From positions 20,593,037-20,657,036 of the forward strand of contig CP034986.1 in assembly GCA_004026145.2 (NCBI GenBank): a DNA stretch of 64,000 nucleotides, in the 5' to 3' direction. The position numbers and the translations under genes were made by a program. This document shows, in pieces, positions 28,646-40,598 of this stretch. The stretch is from Takifugu bimaculatus. Taxonomy: Eukaryota; Chordata; Actinopteri; Tetraodontiformes; Tetraodontidae. Under the pieces are notes generated by a model. That model searched no databases. It worked only from the letters and a program-made list of their open reading frames with translations, and was not told the origin of the DNA. Numbering within the stretch: position 1 is the first letter of the stretch; each line of letters begins with the position of its first letter.

Positions 28646-31327
28646 CCTACACGAACCACCTTCCATCATTGGAACTATTAACAGCATGCCAAGATCGATG
28701 AGCCACCCTTGGCTCTCAGCCACATCCCCGCCCAATGAGGTTGCTGTATTTGTGTGTGCACATTGAGTATGTGAAGGATGCATTTACGTGTGTGCGTGCT
28801 TGTGTGTGGTACCTGCAGAAGTACAACTCTGCCTCTTTTCAAAAACCATTTTGGACGCCTCACAACACTTCATGTGAGTCACAGTAACAGTTGATTGGAC
28901 GACTGTGCCAGACAGTCAAGTGGATGAAAATGTGCTGGAGCTGGAGACAAAATGTCTGCGCCTCTGAATGGGTGACCTTTTTGGAGCCGGGAGGAGGTTT
29001 ACGGAGCACTCTTGTGGCAGGAATTCAACTGCAGGCTGCTGGCACTCTATATCCTCCCTGGCGGTCCTATTAATAATGGGAGGCAACCCGCCCCACTGAG
29101 ACATGGGAAATATAGTCATCTGTAACACCGCAGAGCGACCACGTAAATGTGGCTAATTGATGCGGACTGCAGTAGATTCTTGGCGTGTGGCAGCGTCTGT
29201 CATGTTCCCCGGTACTGATGAACAAGCTCAGAATGGACAATAAACTGGGTTGAAATCAATTTTTCTTGTTCTAACACTCCTTGTCCATCTTTTATCTCTG
29301 TGTGACATCTCAAATGCATTCGGAGTTAAGAGACACATCTGTATTCAACCTAGCCGATCTATTTTTACCCACCTCGCCACCACCACCACCGCCACCACTC
29401 GTCCCTGTTCTCTGATTGATGCATCTTTTCAGCATGCACACCCATCCTATCCACAGGGATGAATAAACCCCAGATGAACAGCAGTACGTGTGGAGCACAC
29501 GTCAGGCCACAAATGCATATGTATACATTAGTAAAAAAAAAACCCACAACAGAGCCTGTAGATCGACATCTGTATCATTTCATTCCCTCTTGACATTCTG
29601 AATGTTGCAAAGTGCATTAATTTAGCTTCATACACCTGAAGCAGACATCATGATCACTGGAATGCCTGTCTCATCAAAGACCTGTCTATTTGGGCATGCT
29701 TGACAAGCTGCTGGTGTCGCTCCATGACAGATGGGGGCCCATTTGTGGCTGTTATGACCACAGGTGAGTTATGGGGCCAGAGGGTCCCTCCGCTGCCATG
29801 TGTTTTGGGGCACAGACAGTCTGGGAAAACAAATGCACGGTGGATAGAGACACAGGGTCACGCGCTGGGTGTCACATGTGTGAAGTGATATCAGGCCTCA
29901 ATCTTTTTCCATCTCAATGACAAACCTAATTGTGATCCCTTTAACACCCGGACAGACAATTTAAAGGATATTCACCTTGGGGGACCATTTATATATGAAC
30001 AAGAGCCAGAAAATAGCCAGCTGACTCCAGGGGGCATTGCAAGATGATTGAGTTGAATGAGAGCAGTGAGGGTTTTGGAGAACCAACAGTGCCCTCTAGT
30101 GTGGAAAATCAGAGAGTCTGCTGAATATTGCTTCCAAAAGCATTTATTTGGGGATTTTACCCAAGAGGGCTGTGCAAACGAAGCACCCCCTTAAAAGCAA
30201 GCTCTGGAGTGAATCCATATGGTCCTAGGCGATATTAGGGGGAAGCAGTGAAATCCCCTTAAGTACTCTTCTGACCACAAGGGAGCCCAACGCCATTGAA
30301 CTGGACTCAGCAGAGTGTACACTTCACAGTCAGAGACGATGGAGTTTAAAACGAAGAACAAAGCAAAGCTATCAAATGGGTGCTTTAGGGGATTTAAATC
30401 GGATACAACTGTGGTTTCTCTAAGCATAGAGAAACCTAGAATGTTGTACTCAATTGGTCCTGAATTACCAAATATCCTATGAATATGTCATTTTTGAGAA
30501 AGGGCATTGTGGGGTTTCGTAAGTGCTTTAAAATAAAATATTCTAGCAGTTTGTTGGAAACAACTGGATTGTCTTCTTCTGCAAGTGAAGTCCCTTTAGG
30601 AGTACAATTATTTTCACAAGGTTTTAAATATTGACTGCATGTCATTCTGATCCAATTAATGTATTAACTCAACTTCAAAGGCCTCAAATGTTCCATTTAA
30701 TGGCCCAATTTTATGGCCAAAAATATCTCTCCAGTCACTATGTTTGATATGAAGATACATTCCTTTTAAATGACAGGGAGGAATTTTAATGAAGTGTTAT
30801 GAAAGAGTGTTTTTTTTAAAGTCTAGACACTGCTATGGTAATTTTCTGACAATGATGCTCATCTGAACTCAATATGTCTAATGAAATGGCTCCATTTACA
30901 CGTCATTCTGCAGCCCCACTGTACGGAGCACAATCAAGAATTTGCATCTCGTCTGTGCCGTCTGGCCCAGGCTGCTTTGGGAAAGCAAACACAAGCAGGA
31001 AATGTACTTAGCAGGTGCATTTGAACAAAGGTGGTTGTGTTAAAATACAGTGGTTGTTCCTATCCTTTACACATCCAGTTGAAATGGCTAAATATAGCCA
31101 TCTAGTCTCCAGTAGAAAAAGCAGATGTGCACAATGTAATGTATGTAATGGCCAAAAAAGGTCACATGCTCATATTTTTTTGTACGGTCTACAACCAGCA
31201 GTTGGAGTAATTTTTCAACAAGATCTTGTATTGATGATGGGACAGTCAGGCCACTGACGACCAGAGATTATCAATGGAATTATAAGGTCTGGACTCTGTG
31301 ATCCATGTGTGAAAAGGATGTCTCAGG

Positions 31328-32225
31328 CAGTGACGTGCGGTGAGGTTTATGGCTGGTGAGGCACTGACTCCTCAAGAGTCAGATTTATGATTGTAAGAAC
31401 TGAAAAAAGCATCTTATTTCTCCATTTTCCTAACAGCATACAACTACTGATAATGCTTCATATCCCATTAGCATTCCTCTTTCAATTACACTCACAAACC
31501 AACACAAACATATACACAGGAACATATTTGTCCAATAAAGAACTTTCTTTTATAGCTATGGATAGAGCACCCATCTTGTGTTTTAAGAAATTCATATATA
31601 CTGTACCCAAATTAAAGTGCAGAGATGTGTGCAGCACAAATTTAATTTTGACCAACAGTCCAAATTTCTCAAACTTTAAATTCTGGTGCTTCAATAAATT
31701 TTAATAAAGTTTGCCTATTAAAATGAGCCAGCACTGCAGCGAAAAAGCACCTGCCAGCTTGCGTACGCCCCCCTTGAGTTGAGGCAGAGTACTGCCTGCC
31801 TCACCTGCTGACTTTTCTCTGCACTTTATTGTGCGATCAGCAGGAATAGTTCTCTTACACATGCATAAAAGACATTACATAGACTGCAGAAAGTTATGGT
31901 GTATAACGAACTATTTCTGTACAGTTCATAGTGATATGCTGAGGAACAATAACTGGCACACATCATGCAACCCAGTTTGTATTGGATCGTGCAGTCAGAC
32001 GTGAGGCACAATTCGCCCCTGCCTCACCTGGGGTTTTGCCCTGGATTTGATCCGAAAAACTCAAATTCTGCAATTTTTACTCAATAAAATGGCAGAAATG
32101 TGTAGTCATGCCCCAAATGCATTTTTAACACATATCAGTGGAAAATATTAATATTTATTTATGTACACGTTCTTTTTCCTTTTTTTGGCAGGTGAGGCAG
32201 TGCCTTCCCTGACCGCACGTCACTG
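31328..32225. mobile_element. non-autonomous hAT-superfamily DNA transposon
   Basis: The 898-bp element is flanked by perfect 8-bp direct repeats GTCTCAGG (31320-31327 and 32226-32233), the target-site length of hAT transposons. Its ends are inverted repeats: CAGTGACGTGCGGT is perfect over 14 bases at both ends and continues as AGG after one mismatch. The subterminal octamer GGTGAGGC or its complement recurs at 31355, 31798, 32021 and 32191, a pattern expected of transposase-binding sites. No internal frame exceeds about 105 codons and none resembles a transposase or BED finger, so mobility would need enzyme in trans. The intact TSDs and TIRs suggest a fairly recent insertion. Confidence 0.9.
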
Positions 32226-33286
32226 GTCTCAGGGTCCCGGAACCACTCATTTTGAGTTCAATGAATCCCAGTAGTGTCATCTTGGAATATAACCATGACA
32301 TCAGGGAAGAATAAATCCATTGCGGGAATCACCTGGCCATTCACTATAACAAGGTATTTAGCTGACCTCGTTCTATGAGCACATAATGTTACTGAACCTG
32401 GACCAACTGCAGCCACCCCAGATCAGACCACTGCCCCCACAGGATGGTGCAGGAGGCGCTCGGCCTCTCTTCTGGACTAATCATCATTGCTCCAGAGTCC
32501 AATCTTTATGCTCCCTAGCAAACTGAAGCCTTGTTTCTGATTAGCCTCACTGATTAGTGGTTTTCTTAAGGCTACATAAATGTTCGACCTGATCCCTTGA
32601 GTGCCCTCCACATTGTGTGTTTGTGGAAAGGCTCTTACCTAAATGTGGAATGACTCTATTCCACTGTCGGTCAACACCCACCGGCCATTGGTTGTGGCTG
32701 TGCTTGACACTGGGAATCACGTAGACTCATGAGATGTTGCGCGTTACAGGGTTTTGTGTCCATTCCAGATTAGGTGGAAACTGAACTCTGCTTGAAATCA
32801 GTGTCTTACAAGCCTTTGAGCCTGGCTCTCCGTGTCAATTACGACACCATTAATGTGAAAGCCGGATCTTTTGTTTTGTGTCTGTGCACGGCCTCCTGTT
32901 CTGCAGGATCTGCTCTGTGGTGAATTTCTGCATTGTACTCTGGCATCCAGCAGAAACAGAAGCGCTGCTGCAGGAGATGCAAAGGATCTCAGAGTCAGTG
33001 TGATTTAGCCATTACTGTCACTGTTAAAAGCAAACCATTGTTTTTCTATGATGTCATTCATTGATTGTTTTCTGACCACATGCTTTTCTTAGAAGATGTT
33101 GGTTCCCTACTATCCTTCCAGTTTTTCAAAATGTGCTGGCCAGTTCTCAACCATATTTTAATAGTCACCTCCTTAGGTGTTTTCTCTGACACATGTCAAT
33201 GATTTGACCCTTGTCCAACAGACCAACACCTTTTCAACTAACCACAGAATGACTCTCAGCAACTAATTTTATGAAGTAATTTGCAG

Positions 33287-33547
33287 AGGGCCAGTAGTCT
33301 CTCAGTCTTTGGGCTGCAAAATGGAGGGTTCTCGGTTCAAGACCCAGCCTGGACAAAAGAAGGAAAGTGTTCTTGTAACAGGGGAAGGTGCAAAAACACC
33401 TGCAGCACAATGCCATAGTACCCTTGAGCAAGGTACTGATCCCACAATTGCTCACATAGGGCCCTGCGATGATCAGATGGGACACGCTCCAGAGCCCTCT
33501 CTGTCACCCTGAACGGGATAAAGCAGTCTAGAAAATGAAGAAAAAAA
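33287..33547 (+). mobile_element. tRNA-derived SINE, V-SINE-like
   Basis: A tRNA-like head carries a Pol III B-box-like GGTTCAAGACC at 33334-33344. It is followed by the block CCCTTGAGCAAGGTACTGA (from 33421) and TTGCTC (33448 region), which match the conserved central domain of teleost V-SINEs. The tail region CACCCTGAACGGGATAAAGC ends in an A-rich tract at 33538-33547, typical of fish SINE 3' ends. The A box is degenerate and no clean target duplication is visible, so the exact ends are approximate and the copy is probably old. Confidence 0.7.
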
Positions 33548-34881
33548 TTGCCGTAGTTATTCAAAAGGCTCTTACCTATTTGCTTTGTCAAATCCAGGAG
33601 ATGCCTTTTTTTTTTATTGGCCAGGCAGTGTGCATAACCTTGAATGGAAGGTTTACATTTTAAATGTAATACTGAAAGTGACCTAAGAGAGGCAGTAGTT
33701 TGCTGCAACATGTTGCTATAGCAGCAATGTATTGATGTAATTAGACATGTTCAGTTTAATAATATATAGATCTAAAGTGTAAGTATTTAAGCTGCTGAAG
33801 AACTCTCCACTACTACAGCGACTGAGCTGTTTTATGCATGTACATATATTATTGACTCAGTTCTCAGCTACATGTCATCATTAAATTGGTGGCTTCAAAT
33901 ATTGACAGTTAACTGAGTTAAACTTTTATTGATCCCCCTGGTTCTTCTTTTGGATTTGCTCAATGAGAAGAACACACAGTCCTTCATTGCAACATCAAGA
34001 AATCTGATATATTTTGCGCTTGGTACCACTGTTTCATCTGTGGCATCTGCAACATATCTGCAACCCCTCTGGAGCTTGCTTGCATGCTTTACACAGTGCC
34101 TAATGTAATGTAGCCGGAATTTGATTCATTTAAGACCTACAATCTTGTCCAATTATAACACATTCATCTCTCCTGCTGAGAACAATGTCACCAGTCCAGC
34201 TACATCTGACATTCTGGTGACAGTCTGAGGACATAATTAGCATTGAGGTGGTGTCAGAAATTATTCAGAGCCGTGCACAAAAACAGCCACAGCGGGGAGA
34301 AAGAGCTTGTTTCTGCATTAACTCAAACAGAAGCGTCTAAGTTAAGATTTCCTTGCTGTGTAATAAGGTGGTGCACATGTGCATCTCAAGCTGCTGTGCA
34401 TGCATTTCTCTGAGGATTCGGACTTGTCATGTCTGGTTTGTTGAGTTCCCATCTCCCAGCATATGTGAACCTGTGCGTGTGTGCTTTTTGGGCAAATCCC
34501 CTTGATTATAAATGCTTTTCATTACAGTAATGAGGCGATTTCATTATCACTTAAACGACCTTGTCCCTGGTGCCAAACAAGGCCAACTGTTACAAACCCA
34601 GTGGGCTCCTCTAGATGAATCACAGCGAGGGGGGGGTGAGGCAGGTGTCCACAGCTGAAACACACACGGTGACACATGGCGGAAGCGCACCCCTGTGTGC
34701 ACACCTGTGTACGTGCATGTTTTCATTGCCAAGTAGACGTAATGAAGTGAATGCAAAGTTGCCGGATTGCAAAGCGCGTGTGAAATTGGATCTTACATGA
34801 TGCAACTGCTTGTCACTCTACAAAGTAAACCTTTGAAGCACAACCTGGAGGTTTTTCTTTCTTAATGGAAAAAAAAAATAA

Positions 34882-34928
34882 ATAGAAAACCTGCATAATC
34901 TCATAGAAAACCTGCATAATCTCATAGA
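34882..34928 (+). repeat. 21-base tandem duplication, about 2.2 copies
   Basis: The unit ATAGAAAACCTGCATAATCT plus C repeats at a 21-base period from 34882 and ends in a partial third copy. The two full copies are identical, suggesting a recent slippage event next to an A-rich run. Confidence 0.85.
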
Positions 34929-35185
34929 TGCACTCAATCTGCACACTACCTGGCTCACCTTAAGAGCTCTCCTCGTCCTGGCTAAGCACTCAATCTGTTT
35001 GTTTTGTGACCTTTTGGTTGTTGTAGAGCTTATCTCGAGCTTTTAACGCACGCTGCACCCCAGAACTAATCCTAGGTGCCAAACACCACCTCCCTAATCC
35101 CTAACCCCCCAGGTCCTCATTCACTATTTGCTTTCACTCTAATGGTCCCAGCAGCAGTCCAAGGCTTGTGAGAGTCTTTGAGAGA

Positions 35186-35218
35186 ATTTACCGATTGCCG
35201 GCTATGCAATCGGTAAAT
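35186..35218. repeat. perfect 13-bp stem with 7-base loop
   Basis: ATTTACCGATTGC (35186-35198) is exactly inverted as GCAATCGGTAAAT (35206-35218) around the loop CGGCTAT. It is too short for a typical microRNA precursor, and flanking bases do not extend the pairing. Confidence 0.8.
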
Positions 35219-35400
35219 CTGAGACCTTAGAAGTACGACCCCCCAATGCACGTGCATGGCATATGTGTCGGTGGCTTTGAGGAGTGTGACCAGCATGGCC
35301 AGATCAGGCCCAGGGGCCAGGCAGTCATCAGAGTGCTTTTAGGGGGATTGTCTCCAGGGCAGAGTCAGAACCCAGGATCAGCATGCAGCAGGGTCAGTAG

Positions 35401-35420
35401 TGTGTGTGTGTGTGGGTGTG
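35401..35420 (+). repeat. short (TG)n microsatellite
   Basis: Seven TG units followed by GGTGTG. A simple repeat. Confidence 0.85.
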
Positions 35421-36025
35421 GAAACGTTTGGCAACCCCAGGGGTAACTGTGCCTGGTCACAGTGTGTGGATGGAAGTAATTGCCAGTGGAGGACAGCCTG
35501 CAACTGAGACCCAGTGTGTCGCTGTGTGGATCTCTGTTCTCTCACTATTTACCATGACAGAATACAATATATTTTTTCCTCTTCCTTGTACATGATTTCT
35601 CGGTGTAGCTTTAATGTGCATCTTTGATTATTTACCGAGTTTGGGTTTTTATTCCGGTAAAACAGAGAAGGGATGGGGAAAAAAACTCATTTATTGCCCT
35701 CTGTTGGTCATCGTAGTTTATTACTTGAAAGTTTCCCGACTTGATTTTTCCTTGTTCTTTTCTGCCCACAGGACCTTTATTCCTTTCAGAAGTTTCATTC
35801 ATTCATTCAAATGACACTACTTTTCCCTGCTTGTACGATTTAACGACCAAGAAAGGCTAAAATAAATTATGTAAATCTCCTTACTTTTACACAATTTTAT
35901 ATTCTACTCAAATCTAGATTTCCTCAACTTTATTGTGGTCATATTAGGTGATGAAAAGCTAAACATAAATTTGGGTATAACACAGATTAGAAAACTTTGT
36001 CAAACGTTGATGTAATCAAAGCGAC

Positions 36026-36720
36026 CAGGTGGGGGCGACAAAGACTTAGAATTAACAGTCTGTAAGAGGAAGAGGTTGCTGGAAAAGGTTGAAGAAACAT
36101 CATTACATTTACATTTCTCCAAATAAGGACATGTGTCAAGTGGCAGGTGCAGATATCTCTTTACCTCTTAAAATTATTTTTTGTAGGATCCATAAATTAA
36201 CCTGCAGGGGGGGAGCAAAGTTTAGTCTTTACACTGACAGTCACTTCTGTCCACCTGCAAGCCCACTGAATCAAAATGGCAACCAATTACTCACTGACCC
36301 AAACACTCTGCATGTGGCTCAGCTAGAAAGGAGAGCAGGACAGACAGAGAGAGTAGTGGCACACATGCAGAATGACAGAGACCGCCAGCGAAATAAAGGC
36401 ACAAATCAAAGCGCAATAGACCAAAGAACGATTTGGCAGAGGTCTTGGACCCTTGGGCCGCAGCAAGTCCCTCTCAAAGTCACTCTGTTGGCGACACAAG
36501 CTGTCCTCTTTCACCAGAATTCATGTCAGGCCACACTAAGGGTTTAGGGTGTGCTCGCCAGTGGCTCTATTACCTGCCAGTGACTCATGGATCACTGGTC
36601 AATAAAAAGGAAACCCATCACAAAGACATAGGTGGTGGCTTTACCATCACAATAGCACCTGCTGCATTGTTCAAAACACAAAAGCACAGTTAGGTTTTAA
36701 TTAAGTGTCGCCCCCACGTG
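36026..36720. mobile_element. possible non-autonomous DNA transposon (inverted termini)
   Basis: CAGGTGGGGGCGACA at 36026-36040 is repeated in inverted orientation at 36706-36720 with one mismatch in 15. The match continues inward, with gaps, through CTTA and AATTAA. Flanks hold imperfect CAAAGCGA (36017) and CAAAGAGG (36723), which could be a decayed 8-bp target duplication (6 of 8). An internal 152-codon open frame (36089-36547) is unrecognised. The superfamily is undetermined; hAT would fit if the flanking octamers are real. Two unrelated G-rich sites facing each other is the alternative. Confidence 0.4.
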
Positions 36721-37561
36721 AACAAAGAGGAGGATATTGGACAGGCAATCATCTTTTGCAGTTTGCAAAAGGGGGTGCGGCCTGAGATATGGGGCCTGAA
36801 AGGTGTCACGTGGGTGTTTGCAGTACAGAACATCCCAAGGACAACCATTCCAGATGAGTTGATGTATGAGTCACACAGTACAGGTACATGACGCTGAAGG
36901 GAAGGGCGCAGTGAGGGAAAGGGTTTTCAGACTGCTAATTTTAACATTTTGGCTCGATAACAGATCGATGAGCTTCAGGTAGCGTGAGTAATACGTGTGT
37001 CCAGCTTGACTCAAGGACAGGCTTCATTTTTCATTAGGTGTGTGGGGAAATCATTTGTGACCCACTACTTTAAATCAGCTTGACTAAATTGCTGCGCTAA
37101 TAGATTTTGATTTGCTGTCACCAGTTCTTGGAGCAATAACTCAGGTGTTAAATATCTTTTGAAAGTCTATTTTATGTCAAGATACCTCCTGCCAAGTATG
37201 CATATACAGTGAAATGGATTTTGATATAAATATTACTCCTCTTACTTGGGCACACACTATAAATAAATGTTGTAGAAACAATTTTATAGTTAACTTTTTT
37301 TCTTTTTTTAAAAAAAAAGCCAAAAACTGTAGAAAACACAGTGACTATGGATTTTTTTTTTTTTGAGTGAATCACTTTTTTCCCCCTAGATTTCAGAAAT
37401 CATTTATACTTTGTAAAAAAGACTCCAGACTCCTGCTGTATAATGTCAATTCAGCACAGGTGTGCAGAAAAACCGCACAGGTGTTTAGAATACAACATAG
37501 GTGTTTTTATACAGTTTCCATTGAAAAGCGTCTGGATTTTCCTGGCAAACTTTTAGCCCTT

Positions 37562-37586
37562 TGTGTGTGTGTGTGTTGGGGGGGGG
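37562..37586 (+). repeat. (TG)n followed by a G9 run
   Basis: Seven TG units at about 37562-37576 are followed by nine G residues at 37578-37586. This is a simple repeat. Confidence 0.9.
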
Positions 37587-37772
37587 TGACCATTTGAGTG
37601 AAGTGTGTTTTAACAGAGAAACAGTGAACTTCAGAGAGGTTTTCAAGTCAAAAGTGCACTAAAGAGCATTTGCAGCATATATTTTCCCTCTAATGTTACA
37701 CTGATAAGATAAAAATGCAGCACTTGTGCTTTTTATCCTTTCCCATCAGACCGTTGTGGTTCAGTAGCTACA

Positions 37773-37773
<1 letters not shown>

Positions 37774-37839
<66 letters not shown>

Positions 37840-37852
37840 ACCACCACCACCA
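37774..37852 (+). repeat. (CA)n microsatellite passing into (CCA)n
   Basis: An uninterrupted CA dinucleotide tract of about 65 bases is followed directly by five CCA units to 37852. This compound structure is typical of vertebrate microsatellites and probably length-polymorphic. Confidence 0.97.
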
Positions 37853-40581
37853 AATTTGTTGTCAAAATAACATGAAATGTTTTACCATGGTTCAGTGCAT
37901 TTGGTTAATATTTTTACTAACATACATATTAACTATGACTGTAACATAACACAGTTATTTTTCAAGTCATTTCAAGAAAACACATTTTGTTTTAATTATT
38001 CCTCTCCTCCCCACATGCTGACAATTTTTATACTGAAGTCTATTTGACAGTCTGACCAGCTTCTTCATCTTCTTAATATCTTCAAGTGTAAATTTTATCA
38101 TAAAAGACTATGGTGGAATCATGTAATGCAATAGATTAAATAAGACATTTATCTTAAATATATATCATACATGATATGTTATCAGTTAATTTGATTACGG
38201 TACATGAAAATGTTGATTGATGTTTTCATGGAACTACTCTACTTCACCTGAGCTCCATGGTTACAGTATAAGAAGCTGCACCAGCTTCTATTGTCATGGA
38301 AAACATTGATGGATGGCTGGATGGATTGATTTGACATTGCAGAGAACGCAACAATATTAAGTCTCCCATTCTTACGCAGCACATAGTGCATAAAGCATAA
38401 TTAACAAATAAATAGATAGAAATTGAAAGCTATTGTGCAAAGAAATCAAATTAAAGAAACACAGGCATAAGTTTAATACTACATGTAAAAAAAAAAAGGC
38501 TAAATCAACAATTTAAAAATCCCAAACACATAGGTGTACATGTGGATTTAAGGAACTAATGGTTTTACATTGTGGTGTAGGTTGATTCATTAAACATAAA
38601 TCAGTGACAAAGCTACTTCCTCCATCAATGTCTATGTGATTTCGCTGAGAAATTTGTGGCATGCAATTGGAATTGATACCCCATTTTGACAGTTGATGAA
38701 ATCTGTCAATGTCGCTGGTTGTGTAATTGTGTTAAATGCTACTAATAAATAATAATCAAAATAAAAACATGAGGACTGATGACATGTGGATGAAGACAAT
38801 GTCTCAACCAAAGGCCTCAAAATGATTTTATTTTGAAGTTTCTTGCATGCACTTCTGGTCTTGGGTGACCTGCAAGTGGAGCTTGCATGGGAAGTGGCCC
38901 CATGCTGGAGGTTTATAGGACTTTTGGCCTCTTGTCAAGATATGTTTGAAAATTGAATTGAAAAAACAAAGTGCTGCCCACATTTTCTAAAAGCCTCAAG
39001 CGTGTAAATGCAGTAAAGTGGCCGCAAGACTGGTGCTTGGTCCTGCTACACAAGGACAATGTTTAGTGGACTCTTGTGCCAGCCTGTTATTGCTTTTTTT
39101 ATGGCTGCTGAGCTAACAAACACAATATGCACCAAAGCGTTGCATTATGTGACATAAATCATCACTAAACCAGGGATAGAACAACAAAAGCAAATCTCCA
39201 TCAAAGATTAAAGTCATGTCATTTCACAGTCATGTTGGTGCTTGAACCGTCCTTCCAAGACAAAAGAAAAAAGACAGCACAACATAATTCCATGATAAAG
39301 ATCCTGCTGCTCTTGAAAACTTGTTATTCACTTAATACGCAGATATGTTACCATGGCAACACACACACATCACCTGGAGCTAGTAAGAAACCAGTTTGGA
39401 AGAAACTCACCCACCCAAAAAAATTGTTGATATTATCCCATCAAATATCCGAAGGCTTGGACTAATATAAATTGAATGTCAAAATCATTTCAGAGTGTGG
39501 GTGCGACAATCTTGTCACCTAAAAAGTCTGATAACAGCAGTGAAGTTTTATTTGTCATCTGACAAAAACCGAAAGCTAACTTGAGAAATTCAGACATTTC
39601 TATGTACTTAAGTTAACATCTGAATGTAAATGTTGGAGTTGAACACAAAGTTCGGCTGAGTTTGCCTGGTCCCCATGATAAATGTAAAATGAATTGTAGC
39701 AAAAGTGGAGGACGTATATGTTTTCACATCAATTTTTACTTTTACATATTATCAGACTAATTGGGACCATTTTTACATTCCAGTAATGTTCTAAACTGAA
39801 TCCCCTGAGTTTTAGAATGCAAAGGTTCACAAAAATGATCCAAACTTTAAAGAAAATAAAAGTCTATAGGCATTATTTTACACCAAAAGTATGTCGTCAT
39901 ACTTTCACATGAAGATCGAGGCCTTCTGAAGGGCCATATATGCGCACAAGATAAATTTACCTTGTGTCATTTATAACAACAAACACATTTATGAGACCAT
40001 TGTGAAGTATCAAGTGTGATGAAAATGGGATACAAACAAAACTGCTGCACATCAACGTACATTTCATTGGCTTTCCACCAAAGTGCAAAAGACACCTGCT
40101 TGGATAAACTACGTATTTTCTTACAGTTAGCTATTTAACATTTTATTTTGCTTGAGCTGGCAGCACTTCCCTGCTCTTCCAGGAAGTGTTTAGTATTTCT
40201 CCGGGGGAGAACACCGCAAGGACAGGTTTAACTGCCAGAACAGAGTAATTTAATGTCGAACAAGACTAGGCCCGTCAAATGAGGAACATTGGCATGCGAT
40301 GCTTATCACTCACAGAGCGGCCACAAGTTTGTCAAAAGGCCAGCAGTCTGAAACTCAAATAAGAGGAAGGGATATTTGTCATGATAATGCCAAGTTTTTG
40401 CACCAACAAAAGGCAGAAGCAGCTGACCTCATGCTGTATGATGACGTGATGAAAGGCTCTGTCATCGTTAGACTTAGGCAGCATGTGCAAATATGATCTA
40501 TGTTGTTCGCATGTTTGCTTTGTGTTTGGTGTCATGGGTTCATGCTTTCATAGTCACTGACAAATACTGAAGTGTTTGGAC

Positions 40582-40598
40582 TTTTTTTTTTTTTTTTT
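40582..40598 (+). repeat. T17 homopolymer
   Basis: Seventeen consecutive T residues. It could be the poly(A) tail of a minus-strand retroposon, but no SINE or LINE body is recognised next to it. Confidence 0.85.

Larger units (their letters stand above)
22835..31319. other. gene desert, middle part
   Basis: No protein or RNA gene is recognised. The longest open frame is 147 codons (27518-27961, minus) and has no familiar motif. Content is unique A+T-rich sequence plus GA, CA and G homopolymer repeats, and a short CCA/GCC-rich patch near 29370-29400. Confidence 0.75.

Noticed and set aside
38308..38331. GATG-type repeats resembling the tail of a fish SINE
   Set aside because: No SINE body is recognisable upstream; treated as a minor simple repeat.
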